NCBI RefSeq assembly: GCF_006874585.1
Contig: NZ_CP029761.1
Location: 1,437,001 to 1,501,000 of the forward strand
From: Sphingomonas sp. IC081
GTDB lineage: Bacteria; Pseudomonadota; Alphaproteobacteria; Sphingomonadales; Sphingomonadaceae
DNA: 64,000 nt
Reading direction: 5' to 3'
The first letter of the stretch is position 1, and the number at the start of each line of letters is the position of its first letter. The notes beneath the pieces were generated by a model. The model was not told the DNA's origin. It did no database searches and was given only the letters and a program-made list of their open reading frames with translations. This document shows, piece after piece, positions 9,276 through 20,800 of the stretch. The position numbers and the translations under genes were made by a program.

Positions 9276-10703
9276 GTGGCTGATACCTATGACGTCATCG
9301 TCCTCGGCTCGGGCCCGGGCGGCTATGTCGCGGCGATCCGTTCCGCGCAGCTGGGCCTGAAGACCGCCATCGTCGAGCGTGAACTGCTCGGCGGCATCTG
9401 CCTCAACTGGGGCTGCATCCCGACCAAGGCGCTGCTGCGCTCGGCCGAGGTGTTCCACCAGATGAAGCACGCCAAGAACTACGGCCTCGCCGCCGAGAAC
9501 ATCACGGCGGACCTGAACGCGGTTGTCCAGCGTTCGCGCGGCGTTGCCAAGCAGCTCAATCAGGGCGTCACGCACCTGATGAAGAAGAACAAGATCGCCG
9601 TGCACATGGGCACCGGCAAGCTTGTTGCGAGCAACGGCACTGGGGGCAAGCTGGAAGTGACCGGCGAGAAGGGCACCGAGACCCTCACCGCCAAGCACAT
9701 CATCATCGCCACCGGCGCCCGCGCCCGCGATCTGCCGAACGCCAAGGCCGACGGTGAGCGCGTGTGGACCTATCGCCATGCGATGACGCCCAAGGAAATG
9801 CCCAGCAAGCTGCTGGTCATCGGTTCGGGCGCGATCGGTATCGAATTCGCCAGCTTCTACAACGACATGGGCGTTGACGTCACGGTCGTCGAGATGATGG
9901 ACCGGATCGTGCCGGTGGAAGATGCCGACGTGTCGTCCTTCCTCGAGAAGGCGCTGACCAAGCAGGGCATGAAGATCATGACCGGCGCCAAGACCAGCGA
10001 TCTGGCCGTTGGCAAGGACAGCGTGAAGGTGACCATCACCGACAAGACCGGCAAGGCCGCCACGCATGAATTCAGCCACATGATCGTTGCCATCGGCATC
10101 GTGCCGAACGTCGAGAACATCGGTCTGGAAGACCTCGGCATCGAACCGGACAAGCGCTTCCACATCAAGACGGACGACTACGGCCGGACCAACGTCAAGG
10201 GCATCTGGGCCATTGGCGACTGCGTGGACGGCCCCTGGCTGGCGCACAAGGCGAGCCATGAAGGCGTTACCGCTGCCGAATCGATCGCCAAGGAACTGGG
10301 CAACAAGGACGTGCATCCGCACGCTCTCGACCGCCGCAACATTCCGGGCTGCACCTACTGCCACCCGCAGATCGCCTCGGTCGGCATGACCGAAGCGAAG
10401 GCGAAGGAAGCGGGCTACGAGGTGAAGGCCGGCACCTTCCCGTTCATCGGCAACGGCAAGGCCATCGCGCTGGGCGAACCGGAAGGTTTCGTGAAGACGG
10501 TGTTCGATGCGAAGACCGGCGAGCTGCTGGGTGCCCACATGATCGGCGCGGAAGTGACCGAGATGATCCAGGGCTACGTCGTCGGCAAGACGCTGGAGAC
10601 CACCGAGGCCGAACTGATGCAGACCGTGTTCCCGCATCCGACGATCTCGGAAGCGATGCACGAATCGGTGCTGGCTGCTTACGGGCGCGCGCTGCACATC
10701 TGA
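9276..10703 (+). CDS. lpd: Dihydrolipoyl dehydrogenase (E3)
   Basis: FAD flavoprotein that reoxidises dihydrolipoyl groups and reduces NAD+, the E3 subunit for pyruvate and other 2-oxoacid dehydrogenases. At 475 residues it has the N-terminal FAD motif VLGSGPGGYVAAIRSAQLG, the redox-active disulfide in GGICLNWGCIPTKALL, the NAD-binding glycine motif near 180 (VIGSGAIGIEFASF), and the C-terminal dimer-interface HPHPTISEA-type segment (FPHPTISEAMHESV) with the catalytic histidine-glutamate pair. It starts with GTG, four bases after the thioesterase stop. A strong terminator follows 25 bases after the stop. Confidence 0.97.
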   Translation: MADTYDVIVLGSGPGGYVAAIRSAQLGLKTAIVERELLGGICLNWGCIPTKALLRSAEVFHQMKHAKNYGLAAENITADLNAVVQRSRGVAKQLNQGVTHLMKKNKIAVHMGTGKLVASNGTGGKLEVTGEKGTETLTAKHIIIATGARARDLPNAKADGERVWTYRHAMTPKEMPSKLLVIGSGAIGIEFASFYNDMGVDVTVVEMMDRIVPVEDADVSSFLEKALTKQGMKIMTGAKTSDLAVGKDSVKVTITDKTGKAATHEFSHMIVAIGIVPNVENIGLEDLGIEPDKRFHIKTDDYGRTNVKGIWAIGDCVDGPWLAHKASHEGVTAAESIAKELGNKDVHPHALDRRNIPGCTYCHPQIASVGMTEAKAKEAGYEVKAGTFPFIGNGKAIALGEPEGFVKTVFDAKTGELLGAHMIGAEVTEMIQGYVVGKTLETTEAELMQTVFPHPTISEAMHESVLAAYGRALHI

Positions 10704-10728
10704 TCGGACATTCAGGTTTCGAAATGCG

Positions 10729-10758
10729 AAAGGCGGGCCTGCGAAGGCCCGCCTTTTT
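10729..10758 (+). terminator. Rho-independent terminator after lpd
   Basis: Perfect 12-bp stem AAAGGCGGGCCT / AGGCCCGCCTTT with a GCGA tetraloop followed by TT, 25 bases past the lpd stop. It closes the E2-thioesterase-lpd unit and, read on the other strand, could also serve the PilZ gene. Confidence 0.88.
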
Positions 10759-10768
10759 CATTTGCGTG

Positions 10769-11110
10769 TCAGACAGAGGATCCGTTGCCGGTCGTGCGGG
10801 CGATGTGCTCGAAAACAGCCGGGTGGAGCGGTTCGGCAAATTCGCAGCCTACCATGTTGTCACGGCTCCAGCAGACCCGCGCAGTGAGCAAGTGCAGGCC
10901 GGGAATGCGGATGCGCAGCGGCAGATCGTCCCGCACCTCGGGAAGCCACGCGATTCGGAACCCGCCGGGGGCAAGATCGTCGAGGCGCGCGGCTTTCCAG
11001 GGGCGGGATCCCTGGCGCACTTCGCACAGCAGAGTGACGCTTACCCGTTCGGCCCGCTCGGACTGGTCCTGGGTGGGTGGGCCGGTAACGAGGCGCGGAT
11101 AAAACGACAA
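10769..11110 (-). CDS. PilZ domain protein (putative c-di-GMP binding)
   Basis: A 113-residue single PilZ domain. The binding signature is recognisable: an arginine-rich opening (RAERVSVTLLCEVR) and the turn motif DLAPGGFRI, a D-x-S/A-x-x-G variant. Such proteins usually report the second messenger c-di-GMP to motility or surface systems. The start is TTG with GGAG eight bases before it; that ribosome site lies within a 32-base hairpin. The gene is downstream of, and on the same strand as, a GNAT acetyltransferase. Confidence 0.78.
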   Translation of the reverse strand: MSFYPRLVTGPPTQDQSERAERVSVTLLCEVRQGSRPWKAARLDDLAPGGFRIAWLPEVRDDLPLRIRIPGLHLLTARVCWSRDNMVGCEFAEPLHPAVFEHIARTTGNGSSV

Positions 11111-11140
11111 GGCGGGTCTCCATCGATGGAAACCCGCCTT
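11109..11140. promoter_or_regulatory. Near-perfect 32-base palindrome over the PilZ ribosome site
   Basis: The arms AAGGCGGGT and ACCCGCCTT enclose a second palindrome, TCCATCGATGGA, with one unpaired base on each side. On the minus strand it lies after the acetyltransferase gene and covers the GGAG before the PilZ TTG start, so it may end the upstream transcript, hide the PilZ ribosome site, or both. Confidence 0.6.
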
Positions 11141-11202
11141 GGACCCGACGATTTTACCGGCAGCTTACTGCGGCGCGGCAAAAGGATCCGGATTGGAGAA
11201 TT

Positions 11203-11718
11203 TTAACGGAAGGCTTTCGACAGCACGACCAGCGTCGGGTCTCCGTCGAACGGCTCGGGGGTAAAGCCCTTGTCACGCTCGACTTCGATCGCAGCACTGT
11301 TTTCCCGGCTTTCGATCGACATCACGCGGCGGCAGCCCTGCGCCTCGGCCTGCTTGCCGAGGAAGTCGAGCATGGCCCAGCCGATACCCTTGCCCTTGTA
11401 GGCACCTGCCACCGAAATGGCGACTTCGGCGGTGTCGCGGTCAGCATCGCTGGCAAGCACGCCCGAGGAGACGATCTCTCCGCTGGCCTTGTCGAAACCG
11501 ATCCACGATTCGGTACGGAACTGGTCGGCATGGACCAGCGGGGCGATCTGCTGGGCACTGACCTTGTCCGCCGCGGCGAAGAAGCGGAAGCGGCGATCCT
11601 CGTCCTCGACGCGTTCGAAAAAGGCGGTCAGCGCGGCCTCGTCGTCTTCCCGTGCGGGACGCACTTCGAGTTCGATGCCGGAACGGGTGGGGAGGGTGAT
11701 GACGTCATTCAGAGACAT
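11203..11718 (-). CDS. GNAT family N-acetyltransferase
   Basis: A 171-residue acetyl-CoA-dependent acetyltransferase of the GNAT fold. The acetyl-CoA site is seen as VAGAYKGKGIGWAMLDFL (the Q/R-x-x-G-x-G/A motif, with a lysine in first position) near residues 105-125, after a beta strand pair, with ENSAAIEVERDKGF as the usual helix that follows. The N-terminal ELEVRPAREDDEAALTAFF is the standard first motif. The acceptor is unknown; the architecture is close to the C-terminal domain of protein lysine acetyltransferases. Stand-alone gene with its own 3' hairpin. Confidence 0.82.
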   Translation of the reverse strand: MSLNDVITLPTRSGIELEVRPAREDDEAALTAFFERVEDEDRRFRFFAAADKVSAQQIAPLVHADQFRTESWIGFDKASGEIVSSGVLASDADRDTAEVAISVAGAYKGKGIGWAMLDFLGKQAEAQGCRRVMSIESRENSAAIEVERDKGFTPEPFDGDPTLVVLSKAFR

Positions 11719-11763
11719 GGACGAGACTCCACTCGAGAAGTGTGGGTTCCTTAGACCGCCGCA

Positions 11764-11803
11764 AGGGCCCGCACCTTGATCGAGATCAGGATACGGGCCT
11801 TTT
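11764..11803. terminator. Imperfect hairpin between MFS and GNAT genes
   Basis: AAGGGCCCG and CGGGCCTTTT can pair with one bulged G across a 20-base loop. On the plus strand the structure ends in four Ts. On the minus strand it lies just past the MFS gene. Weak evidence for a terminator. Confidence 0.35.
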
Positions 11804-11812
11804 GACGGCGGA

Positions 11813-13480
11813 TCAGGCGTCTATGTTCCGCCGGAAGGTTTCCGGAAGGAACAGCAGGCCGATCACCACCGTGGCCGCGGCGATGACGACCGGATACCAC
11901 AGGCCGTAGTAGATGTCGCCGGTGGCGGCGACCATGGCAAAGGCGGTGGTGGGCAGAAAACCGCCGAACCAGCCATTTCCGAGGTGATAGGGCAGGGACA
12001 TCGATGTGTAGCGGATCCGGCTCGGGAACAGTTCCACCAGCATCGCCGCGATCGGACCGTAGACCATGGTCACCAGCACCACGAGGTAGAACAGCACGGC
12101 GACGACCGTGATCTTGTCCATCGCGTTCGGATCGGCCTTGGCCGGATAGCCCGCCTCGGCAAGGGCAGCCTTCACGTCGTCCTGGTAGGCCGTGATGGCG
12201 GCGGCACGATCCTTTTCCGACACCAGCGCAGGGTTGGGGGCCGCCAGCGTCCTGCCGCCGACCGAGACCGAGGCGATCGTGCCTGCCGGCACTTCGACAT
12301 TGCTGTAGTTGATGCCGCTCTTGGCGAGGAAGGCCTTGGCGATGTCACAGCTCGACGCGTCGAACTTGTTCTTGCCCACGGGGTCGAACTGGAACGAGCA
12401 TTCGCCGGGATTGGCGTGGACGATGACCGAGGCGGTTGCGGTAGCCCGGGCAAGTGCGGGGTTGGCGGCGTCCGAAAGCGCGTGGAAGGCGGGGAAATAG
12501 GTCACTGCCGCCAGCGCGCAGCCGCCGAGGATGATGTACTTGCGGCCGATGCGGTCGGACAGCCAGCCGAAGAACACGAAGAACGGCGTGCCCAGCGCCA
12601 AGGCAATGGCGATCAGCGTGTTGGTCGTGGCGCCGTCCACCTTGAGGATCTTCTCGAGATAGAACATCGCGTAGAACTGGCCCGCGTACCAGACCACCGC
12701 CTGCCCCGCGACAGCGCCGAACAGGGCGATCAGCACGAACTTGAGATTGCTCCACTGGCCAAAGGCTTCGGTCAGCGGGGCCTTCGAGGTCGTGCCTTCG
12801 TCCTTCATCTTCTGGTAGACGGGGCTCTCGTTGAGCTGGAGGCGGATCCACATCGAGACGCCCAGCAGGATCGACGAGACGAGGAACGGCAGGCGCCAGC
12901 CCCAGCCGGAGAAGGTGTCCTCACCCATTGCCGTGCGGAAGCCGAGTACGACCAGCAGCGCGGCGAAGAGCCCGAAAGTCGCGGTGATCTGGATAAAGCT
13001 GGTGTATAGCCCGCGCTTGTTGTTGGGTGCATGTTCGGCAACGTAAGTCGCCGCACCGCCATATTCACCGCCGAGGGCAAGTCCCTGGACGATGCGCAGG
13101 CCCACCAGGATGATGGGCGAGGCGACGCCGATCGTCTCGTAGCCCGGCAGCAGGCCGACCGCGAAAGTGGAAGCGCCCATCAGGCCCATGGTGACAAGAA
13201 AGGTGTTCTTGCGCCCGACCAGGTCGCCGATGCGTCCGAACACCAGTGCGCCGAACGGCCGCACCGCGAAGCCCGCGGCAAAGGCGCCGAGCGCGAGGAT
13301 GAAGCCGGTCGTCTCGTTCACGCCCGCAAAGAAGACCTTCGAAATGAACGTCGCCAGCAGGCCGTAAAGGTAGAAATCGTACCACTCGAAAACGGTGCCG
13401 AGCGATGAGGCGGTGATGACGAGCTTTTCGCTCTGCGTCGCCTGATGATGCTTCGGCAAGGCGTCATATGTCGATGCCAT
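11813..13480 (-). CDS. MFS transporter, metabolite:H+ symporter (MHS) family
   Basis: A 555-residue inner-membrane proton symporter for small organic acids or osmolytes. The N-terminus LGTVFEWYDFYLYG is the MHS signature, followed by RPFGALVFGRIGDLVGRKNTF between helices 2 and 3 and FFGWLSDRIGRKYII between helices 8 and 9. A large soluble insert of roughly 100 residues (about 360-460, with cysteines in CSFQF and SSCDIAK) separates helices in the C-terminal half, as in many proteobacterial MHS members. GGGAGAG precedes the ATG. It lies beside a DcaP-like porin, acs, and an acetate-type two-component system, so a short-chain carboxylate is the likely substrate. Confidence 0.88.
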   Translation of the reverse strand: MASTYDALPKHHQATQSEKLVITASSLGTVFEWYDFYLYGLLATFISKVFFAGVNETTGFILALGAFAAGFAVRPFGALVFGRIGDLVGRKNTFLVTMGLMGASTFAVGLLPGYETIGVASPIILVGLRIVQGLALGGEYGGAATYVAEHAPNNKRGLYTSFIQITATFGLFAALLVVLGFRTAMGEDTFSGWGWRLPFLVSSILLGVSMWIRLQLNESPVYQKMKDEGTTSKAPLTEAFGQWSNLKFVLIALFGAVAGQAVVWYAGQFYAMFYLEKILKVDGATTNTLIAIALALGTPFFVFFGWLSDRIGRKYIILGGCALAAVTYFPAFHALSDAANPALARATATASVIVHANPGECSFQFDPVGKNKFDASSCDIAKAFLAKSGINYSNVEVPAGTIASVSVGGRTLAAPNPALVSEKDRAAAITAYQDDVKAALAEAGYPAKADPNAMDKITVVAVLFYLVVLVTMVYGPIAAMLVELFPSRIRYTSMSLPYHLGNGWFGGFLPTTAFAMVAATGDIYYGLWYPVVIAAATVVIGLLFLPETFRRNIDA

Positions 13481-13533
13481 TGCACTCTCCCTTATTGTGC
13501 CCCCAGAGTGTTGTACTTCCGCGGGATTTTTCT

Positions 13534-14982
13534 TCAGAAACTATACTTAGCGGCAAATTCGAGACGGTCGAGATTGCCATTGTCGCCGTCGACCAGATCG
13601 CGCTCGCCGTGACGGTACTCGATGCCGAGATCGATGTTGCGGTAGGGCGAGTAGAACAGGTTGGCCGCCCCGCTCCATGCCTGGCGATTGAAGGTGGCGA
13701 TATCGGCGAAGGCAAGGTCGCGGGAGTAGTAGACCCGCTGCCAGCTGCCCATCACGTTGGCGCGCCAGTTGGTGCCAAGCGCGATATGCAGCGCGGCGAA
13801 GGCGGCCATGGCATCCACGCTTTCAAGCGAGTTGGTCGCGGGCGAATAGACCGCGTCCGGCGCGAAGTTGAGGCCGAGGTAACGGCTGATGTTGTGCCCG
13901 TATGTGACCATGGCGCGAAGGTCGCTGGTCTTGCTGCCGTTGAGCCAGAGCTTGCCGGCCGCACTGACGCCAAGTCCGGTGGTGCTGGCGTCCTTTCCGC
14001 CGTTCTGCACGCGAACCTGCCGGGCGAGGCCCGCCAGCGAAAGCTCGCCGATCCCGCCCTTCCAGGCTAGACGGGCGACAAAGTCGGGAATGCGCTCATC
14101 ACCGTTCTCGATGATCGTTGGCGAGCCGGTGTCCACCGTGCCCGTTTCCGGTTGCTCCATCGCCAGGTGCAGCGTGGCCTGCTTGCCGATCGGCAGGCTG
14201 TAGCGGATCAGCGGCTGGCGCGCGAAGACGGTGCCTTCGGTGACGCCCACGAAGTCGGTCGATTCGGGCAGGGCCGGCACGTACTGGAAGGTTGTCCACT
14301 CCTGTCCGATCAGCCAGCGATCGAACTGCATGTAGGCGCGGCGCAGGGTGAAGTTATAGCCGTTGGTCGTGCGCTTGGAGGCCTGGATGCCGGGCGAGGT
14401 CTGGAAGTCCGCCTCCACATAGGCCTTGAGCGCGTGGTCGCCCAGCCGGGTGTTGACGTCGACCCAGAGGCGCGACTGCTTGGCGTTGAAGTCGGTCGCG
14501 TCGGTGCTCTGGCCGCTGCCGGTCGGGATCGCCTGGGGCAGGTAGAAGTCGCGCCCGAAGGTGTTGGTGGCGACCTTGCCGTCGCTGAAGTGGCTCGAAG
14601 TGGCGACCAGTTTGATGTAGCCGCCGATGTTGATCGCGGAATTGCCCGAGCGGAAGCCGTCGGCGGGTGGCGCGGCCGGAGCGGTCGCTGCTGCCGTTGC
14701 CGGGCCGGACGCCTTAGCCTCGACTGCCGCGATCCGGGTGGCGGCAGCTTCGCTGCGCGCATTGGCGGCGGCGATCGCGCCTTGCGCGGCAGAAGCATCG
14801 CGGACCTGCTGCTGGCGGGCCTGGGCGAGGTCTGAACGAAGCTGTGCCATTTCCGTCTCCAGCTTTTCCAGGCGCGCCTCGAGTTGCTCCTCGCGCGCCG
14901 TGGCTGCGTGGGCCGCCTGCGGTGCGATCAGGCAGCTTGCCGCCATCAGCGCACGCGCCAGCGATCGGGTTCGCTCGTGCAT
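13534..14982 (-). CDS. DcaP-like outer-membrane porin
   Basis: A 482-residue trimeric-type outer-membrane channel. It has a signal peptide (ALMAASCLIAPQAAHA), an N-terminal coiled coil (about 30-100, heptads such as LEARLEKLETEMAQLRSDLA) that in DcaP proteins extends into the periplasm, and a beta barrel from about residue 130 (INIGGYIKLVATS) ending in a C-terminal phenylalanine (LEFAAKYSF). The ATG at 14982 was chosen because GGAGAGGG precedes it and the signal peptide starts there; the in-frame extension upstream is not signal-like. Family members carry dicarboxylates and small anionic substrates. It precedes the MFS gene on the same strand. Confidence 0.88.
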   Translation of the reverse strand: MHERTRSLARALMAASCLIAPQAAHAATAREEQLEARLEKLETEMAQLRSDLAQARQQQVRDASAAQGAIAAANARSEAAATRIAAVEAKASGPATAAATAPAAPPADGFRSGNSAINIGGYIKLVATSSHFSDGKVATNTFGRDFYLPQAIPTGSGQSTDATDFNAKQSRLWVDVNTRLGDHALKAYVEADFQTSPGIQASKRTTNGYNFTLRRAYMQFDRWLIGQEWTTFQYVPALPESTDFVGVTEGTVFARQPLIRYSLPIGKQATLHLAMEQPETGTVDTGSPTIIENGDERIPDFVARLAWKGGIGELSLAGLARQVRVQNGGKDASTTGLGVSAAGKLWLNGSKTSDLRAMVTYGHNISRYLGLNFAPDAVYSPATNSLESVDAMAAFAALHIALGTNWRANVMGSWQRVYYSRDLAFADIATFNRQAWSGAANLFYSPYRNIDLGIEYRHGERDLVDGDNGNLDRLEFAAKYSF

Positions 14983-15194
14983 CGTTGTCCCTCTCCATTC
15001 CGGACCGGCGGCGCCTCGCATGGGATCCGTCTCGGTACCGGGACACCATCCGCCAGCAGGCATACACGGGCCATCCAGACCAAGGTGGAAGAGCTTCGAC
15101 CATTGTCTAATGTCGATGCGGACAGGCCCACGTGCTAAGGGCTGGTGCAAAGCCGGGATTGCCGGATACAGTCCCGTGGAGAGGAGAAGGAATC

Positions 15195-17144
<1,950 letters not shown>

Positions 17145-17189
17145 GCCGTGCGGGCTGGCGCCCTTCGAAAGCCGTGATATTGCGGTGAC

Positions 17190-17819
17190 ATGACCCGCAC
17201 CGTACTCATCGCCGATGATCATCCGCTCTATCGCCAGGCCCTTGCCCTGGCGGTGGGGCAGGTGGCGCCCGATGCCATGGTGGTGGAGGCCGGGACCCTT
17301 GCCGAAGCGGCCCGCCTGGCGTCGGAGCGAGAGGGGCTGGCGCTGGTGTTGCTCGATCTCAAGATGCCGGGGGCCGTGGGCTTTTCCGGCATTGCCCTTA
17401 TCCATGCAGAGCGTCCCGAAGTGCCGATCCTGGTCGTGTCCAGCGCCGAGGGGGCGTCCGCCGCCGATGAGGCACGGGCGTTCGGTGCCATCGGTTTCCT
17501 GCGCAAGGACAACGATCTTTCGACCATCGAAGCCGCCGTCGCCACGGCGTTGGGCGGACGAACGCCCGCTGCTGTCACGACCACCGATGCCGAACTCGAT
17601 CCGATCCGACGCGAGGTGGCCAATCTTACGCCGATGCAACTCAAGGTCCTGCTGGCCGTGCTCGACGGCCAGCTCAACAAGCAGATCGCCTATACCCTCG
17701 GCATCAGCGAGGCGACCGTGAAGGCACACATGACGGCGGTGATGAAAAAGCTGGATGTGCGAAATCGCACTCAGGCGGCGCTTGTTGCCCGCTCACTGGG
17801 CCTTCATCTCCAGCACTGA
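17190..17819 (+). CDS. LuxR/NarL-type response regulator, CrbR/ErdR-like
   Basis: A 209-residue DNA-binding response regulator. The receiver domain has the acidic pair in LIADDHPLYRQAL and a phospho-acceptor at D56 (LLDLKMPG). The C-terminal LuxR helix-turn-helix (about 145-205) reads LTPMQLKVLLAVLDGQLNKQ then GISEATVKAHMTAVMKKLDV. Directly downstream of acs and overlapping a symporter-type hybrid kinase tail to tail, it matches the CrbR/ErdR regulators that activate acs in Vibrio and Pseudomonas. That assignment rests on context plus domain type. Confidence 0.88.
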   Translation: MTRTVLIADDHPLYRQALALAVGQVAPDAMVVEAGTLAEAARLASEREGLALVLLDLKMPGAVGFSGIALIHAERPEVPILVVSSAEGASAADEARAFGAIGFLRKDNDLSTIEAAVATALGGRTPAAVTTTDAELDPIRREVANLTPMQLKVLLAVLDGQLNKQIAYTLGISEATVKAHMTAVMKKLDVRNRTQAALVARSLGLHLQH

Positions 17820-20800
17820 ACCTGGGGTAATGCCCGCCAGGAAGGCTTCGATTCGCGCCGGGTCGACGGGCTTGGCATAGACCGGCACGCCCAGTGCATC
17901 GGCCTTGATCCGCAGTTCCGGGAATGTCTCCGCCGTCAGGATGGCCGCTGGGAGGTCCGGCCGATGGCTGCGCAGACGGACGATCAGCGTGAGGCCGTCT
18001 TCCCCGCGATCGAGCCGATAGTCTGCCAGCACGACATCGATCCGCTCCGCCATGGCTTGTGCGTCGGCGATGTTCGATGCGCCGAAAGCCGCGTGCCCAA
18101 GATGCGCTACCAGTGCCGAGGTCGCCTCGACGATCAGTGGTTCGTTGTCGACGATGAGCACCGAAAGCCGATGTGCGGGAATGATACTCGCGGCATGTTG
18201 CACGTCGAATGTGGGGTTTGGCGCCGGCGCGCTGGCCATGGCAGGCAGAAGAAGGCTGAAGCGGCTGCCACGCCCTTCATGAGAAGCGACCTCGATCTGT
18301 CCTCCCAGCAGGCGCACGATCCTGTCCACCAGAGCAAGCCCGAGCCCGTGCCCTTCAGTATCCACCGTGCCCAGGCGGGTGAATTCGCTGAACACGGCAT
18401 CGCGCTGGGCCTCGGGTATGCCCACGCCGGTGTCGATCACGTCGATACGCAGCCGGTCCCCCCGTCGCCGCACACCGATCAGGACGCCGCCATGCCGGGT
18501 GTAGCGAAGCGCGTTGGAAAGGAAGTTTTGCATAACCGAGCGCAGCAGCCCGGGGTCGGTCTCGACATGGCCGGTCAGCGGGCCGATCTTCAGATTCAGC
18601 CCCTTGGCGTCCGCCATTGGACGAAAACTTTCGGCCATGTCGGCAAGAAATGCGCTCAGGTCGACCGGTTCGGGGCTAGGCGTGACACCGCCTGCATCGA
18701 GGCGGGAGATGTCCAGTAGTGCACGCAGCAGTTCCTCCGCGGCGATGATGGCATTGTCCACCCGCATCACCAGAGGCTTCTCTCCCTCCTGCGCCGAGCG
18801 GCCGAGCGCAGCGGTGAACAGCCGGGCGGCGTGGAGGGGCTGCAGAAGGTCGTGGCTGGCGGCGGCAAGAAATCGCGTCTTGTCCTGCGTCGCGCGGGCG
18901 AGCAGGCGGTTGGCCTCGGTCAGTTCGCGGGTGCGATCCTCGACCCGATGTTCCAGTTCCTCCAGCGTGCGTTCGAGTTCGTCTCGCACCCGCGCTTCCT
19001 CGGTCATGTCGGTGAACGACATGACATAGCCGCCGCCCGGCATCGGCCCGCCCACGGTCTTGATGACGCGGCCGTCGTTGCGGCGGCGTTCGAAGCTGTG
19101 GATGCTGCCCGCGCGCAGGTGATCCAGACGGCGCGCGATCTTCATCTCGATATCCTCGGTGCCGAAATCACCGCGCTGGGCATTGTGGCGGATCAAGGCC
19201 TCGATCGGGGCGCCGACGCGCAGCAGGTCGGCGGGATAATCGAAGAATTCCTCGTAGCGGGCGTTCCAGGCGATCAGGTTGAGTTCGGCATCGACGACGC
19301 TGATCCCTGCGTCGATGTTCTCGAAAGTCGATGCCAGGAGCTGGCGGGAAAACCGCAGAGATCGGCCGCCCTGATCGAGCAAGCGGGTAACATCGTCGAG
19401 CGCCATATGCCCGCTCGCCAGGGCCGACGCCATGAGCGCGCGGGCGGACGAGGCCCCGACAACCCCGGCAATCAGGTCCTGGGCTTGCCGCGCAGCATTC
19501 TGGGTCACCGGCGCTGCGTGCAGTGTCTGCGGGAACTCCCTCAGCGCGCGATCCTCGCCCACGAATCCGGCGACCAGCTGGCTGAGTTCGCCAAGGTTGG
19601 AAACACGGCGCTGCACGGCAAAGAGGCGTGGCAGCGCCGGCCCCGGCATCTTGCGGGCGGCAACGGCTGCGTGAACCAGCAAATTGGCGCCAAGGCTCCA
19701 TGTCACGCCGTGGACCAATGGGCTGGCCTGCCCGAGCCCAAACAGGCGCATGGGGTCAAGCACGGTCCCTTGCAGCATTGCCAGCCACTCTGGTGGGAGG
19801 ATGGGGGGAAGGGCGAGGGTGTAGCACCAGAACGTCAGGCCGGTGACAAGACTGGCGCGGGCGGCCAGCGGGTCGCGGCCCCGTCCGGTCGTGGCCAGCA
19901 GCAAATGCGGAGTGAACTGGGCCATGGCGGCAAAGGCGACGAGCCCCATCGACGCCAGCGACTGCTCTCGGCCGATCAGCAGGGCAAAGGCGAGCGCAAG
20001 CAGCATGATCCCGGCGATCGAGAGGCGGCGCAGCACCAGCATGCGCTCACCAATCGCGCCCGCGGCTGCCGAAGGATGGCGCAGCACGGCTCCAGCGAAC
20101 AGGTCGTTGGAGACCATTGTTGCCAGTGCCGTGCTGTCGACTACCGCCATCGATGCCGCGGCGCCGATGCCGCCGAGCAGGGCGGCTGCGAGCACCAGCT
20201 GCGAACCGGCCACGGCAGGCAGTTGCAGCACGAACAGGTCCGGTCGCGTCGCTGGCGGCAGGAGCGAAAGGCCTGCCAGCGCTATGGGCAAGGCCATTAG
20301 TGCCATGACCAGGATATAGGCGGCCAGTCCGAACCTGGCGCGCACGAGATCGTCGGATTTTTGCGCTTCGACCAGCCCCATGTAGAACTGGCGCGGGAGC
20401 GCGACGACGGCAAAGATCGAGATAAGCAGAATGACCGCGAATTCGAGATCGATCCCGCGCGGCGAGAATGCTGCGCCAAACCGCGCGAGGCCCCGCGTCA
20501 TCCATTCCGACGGCGCTGAAAAGACCAACCATGCCGCCATTCCCGCGACAAGCAGGAGGGCGCCTAGCTTGATCACGGAATCGACGCCGATCGCGTAGAG
20601 CAGCCCCTCGCTTCGTCCCGCAAGTTCGAAGCGCCTTGCCCCGAACAAGACGGCAAAAAGCACAAGAAGCGCCGCACCTGCCACCATGGCCGGCGTCATG
20701 ACGTCATGACCGGAAACGATCGAAAGGGCGCTGCCGATGGAGCGAAGTTGCAAGGCTAGGTAGGGAATCGACCCGAGCAAAGCGATCAACGTGACCAGTC

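Noticed and set aside
12172..12453. Possible frameshift or insertion in the MFS gene because of the long soluble insert
   Set aside because: The frame is open throughout, and large periplasmic inserts at this place are usual in proteobacterial MHS transporters.
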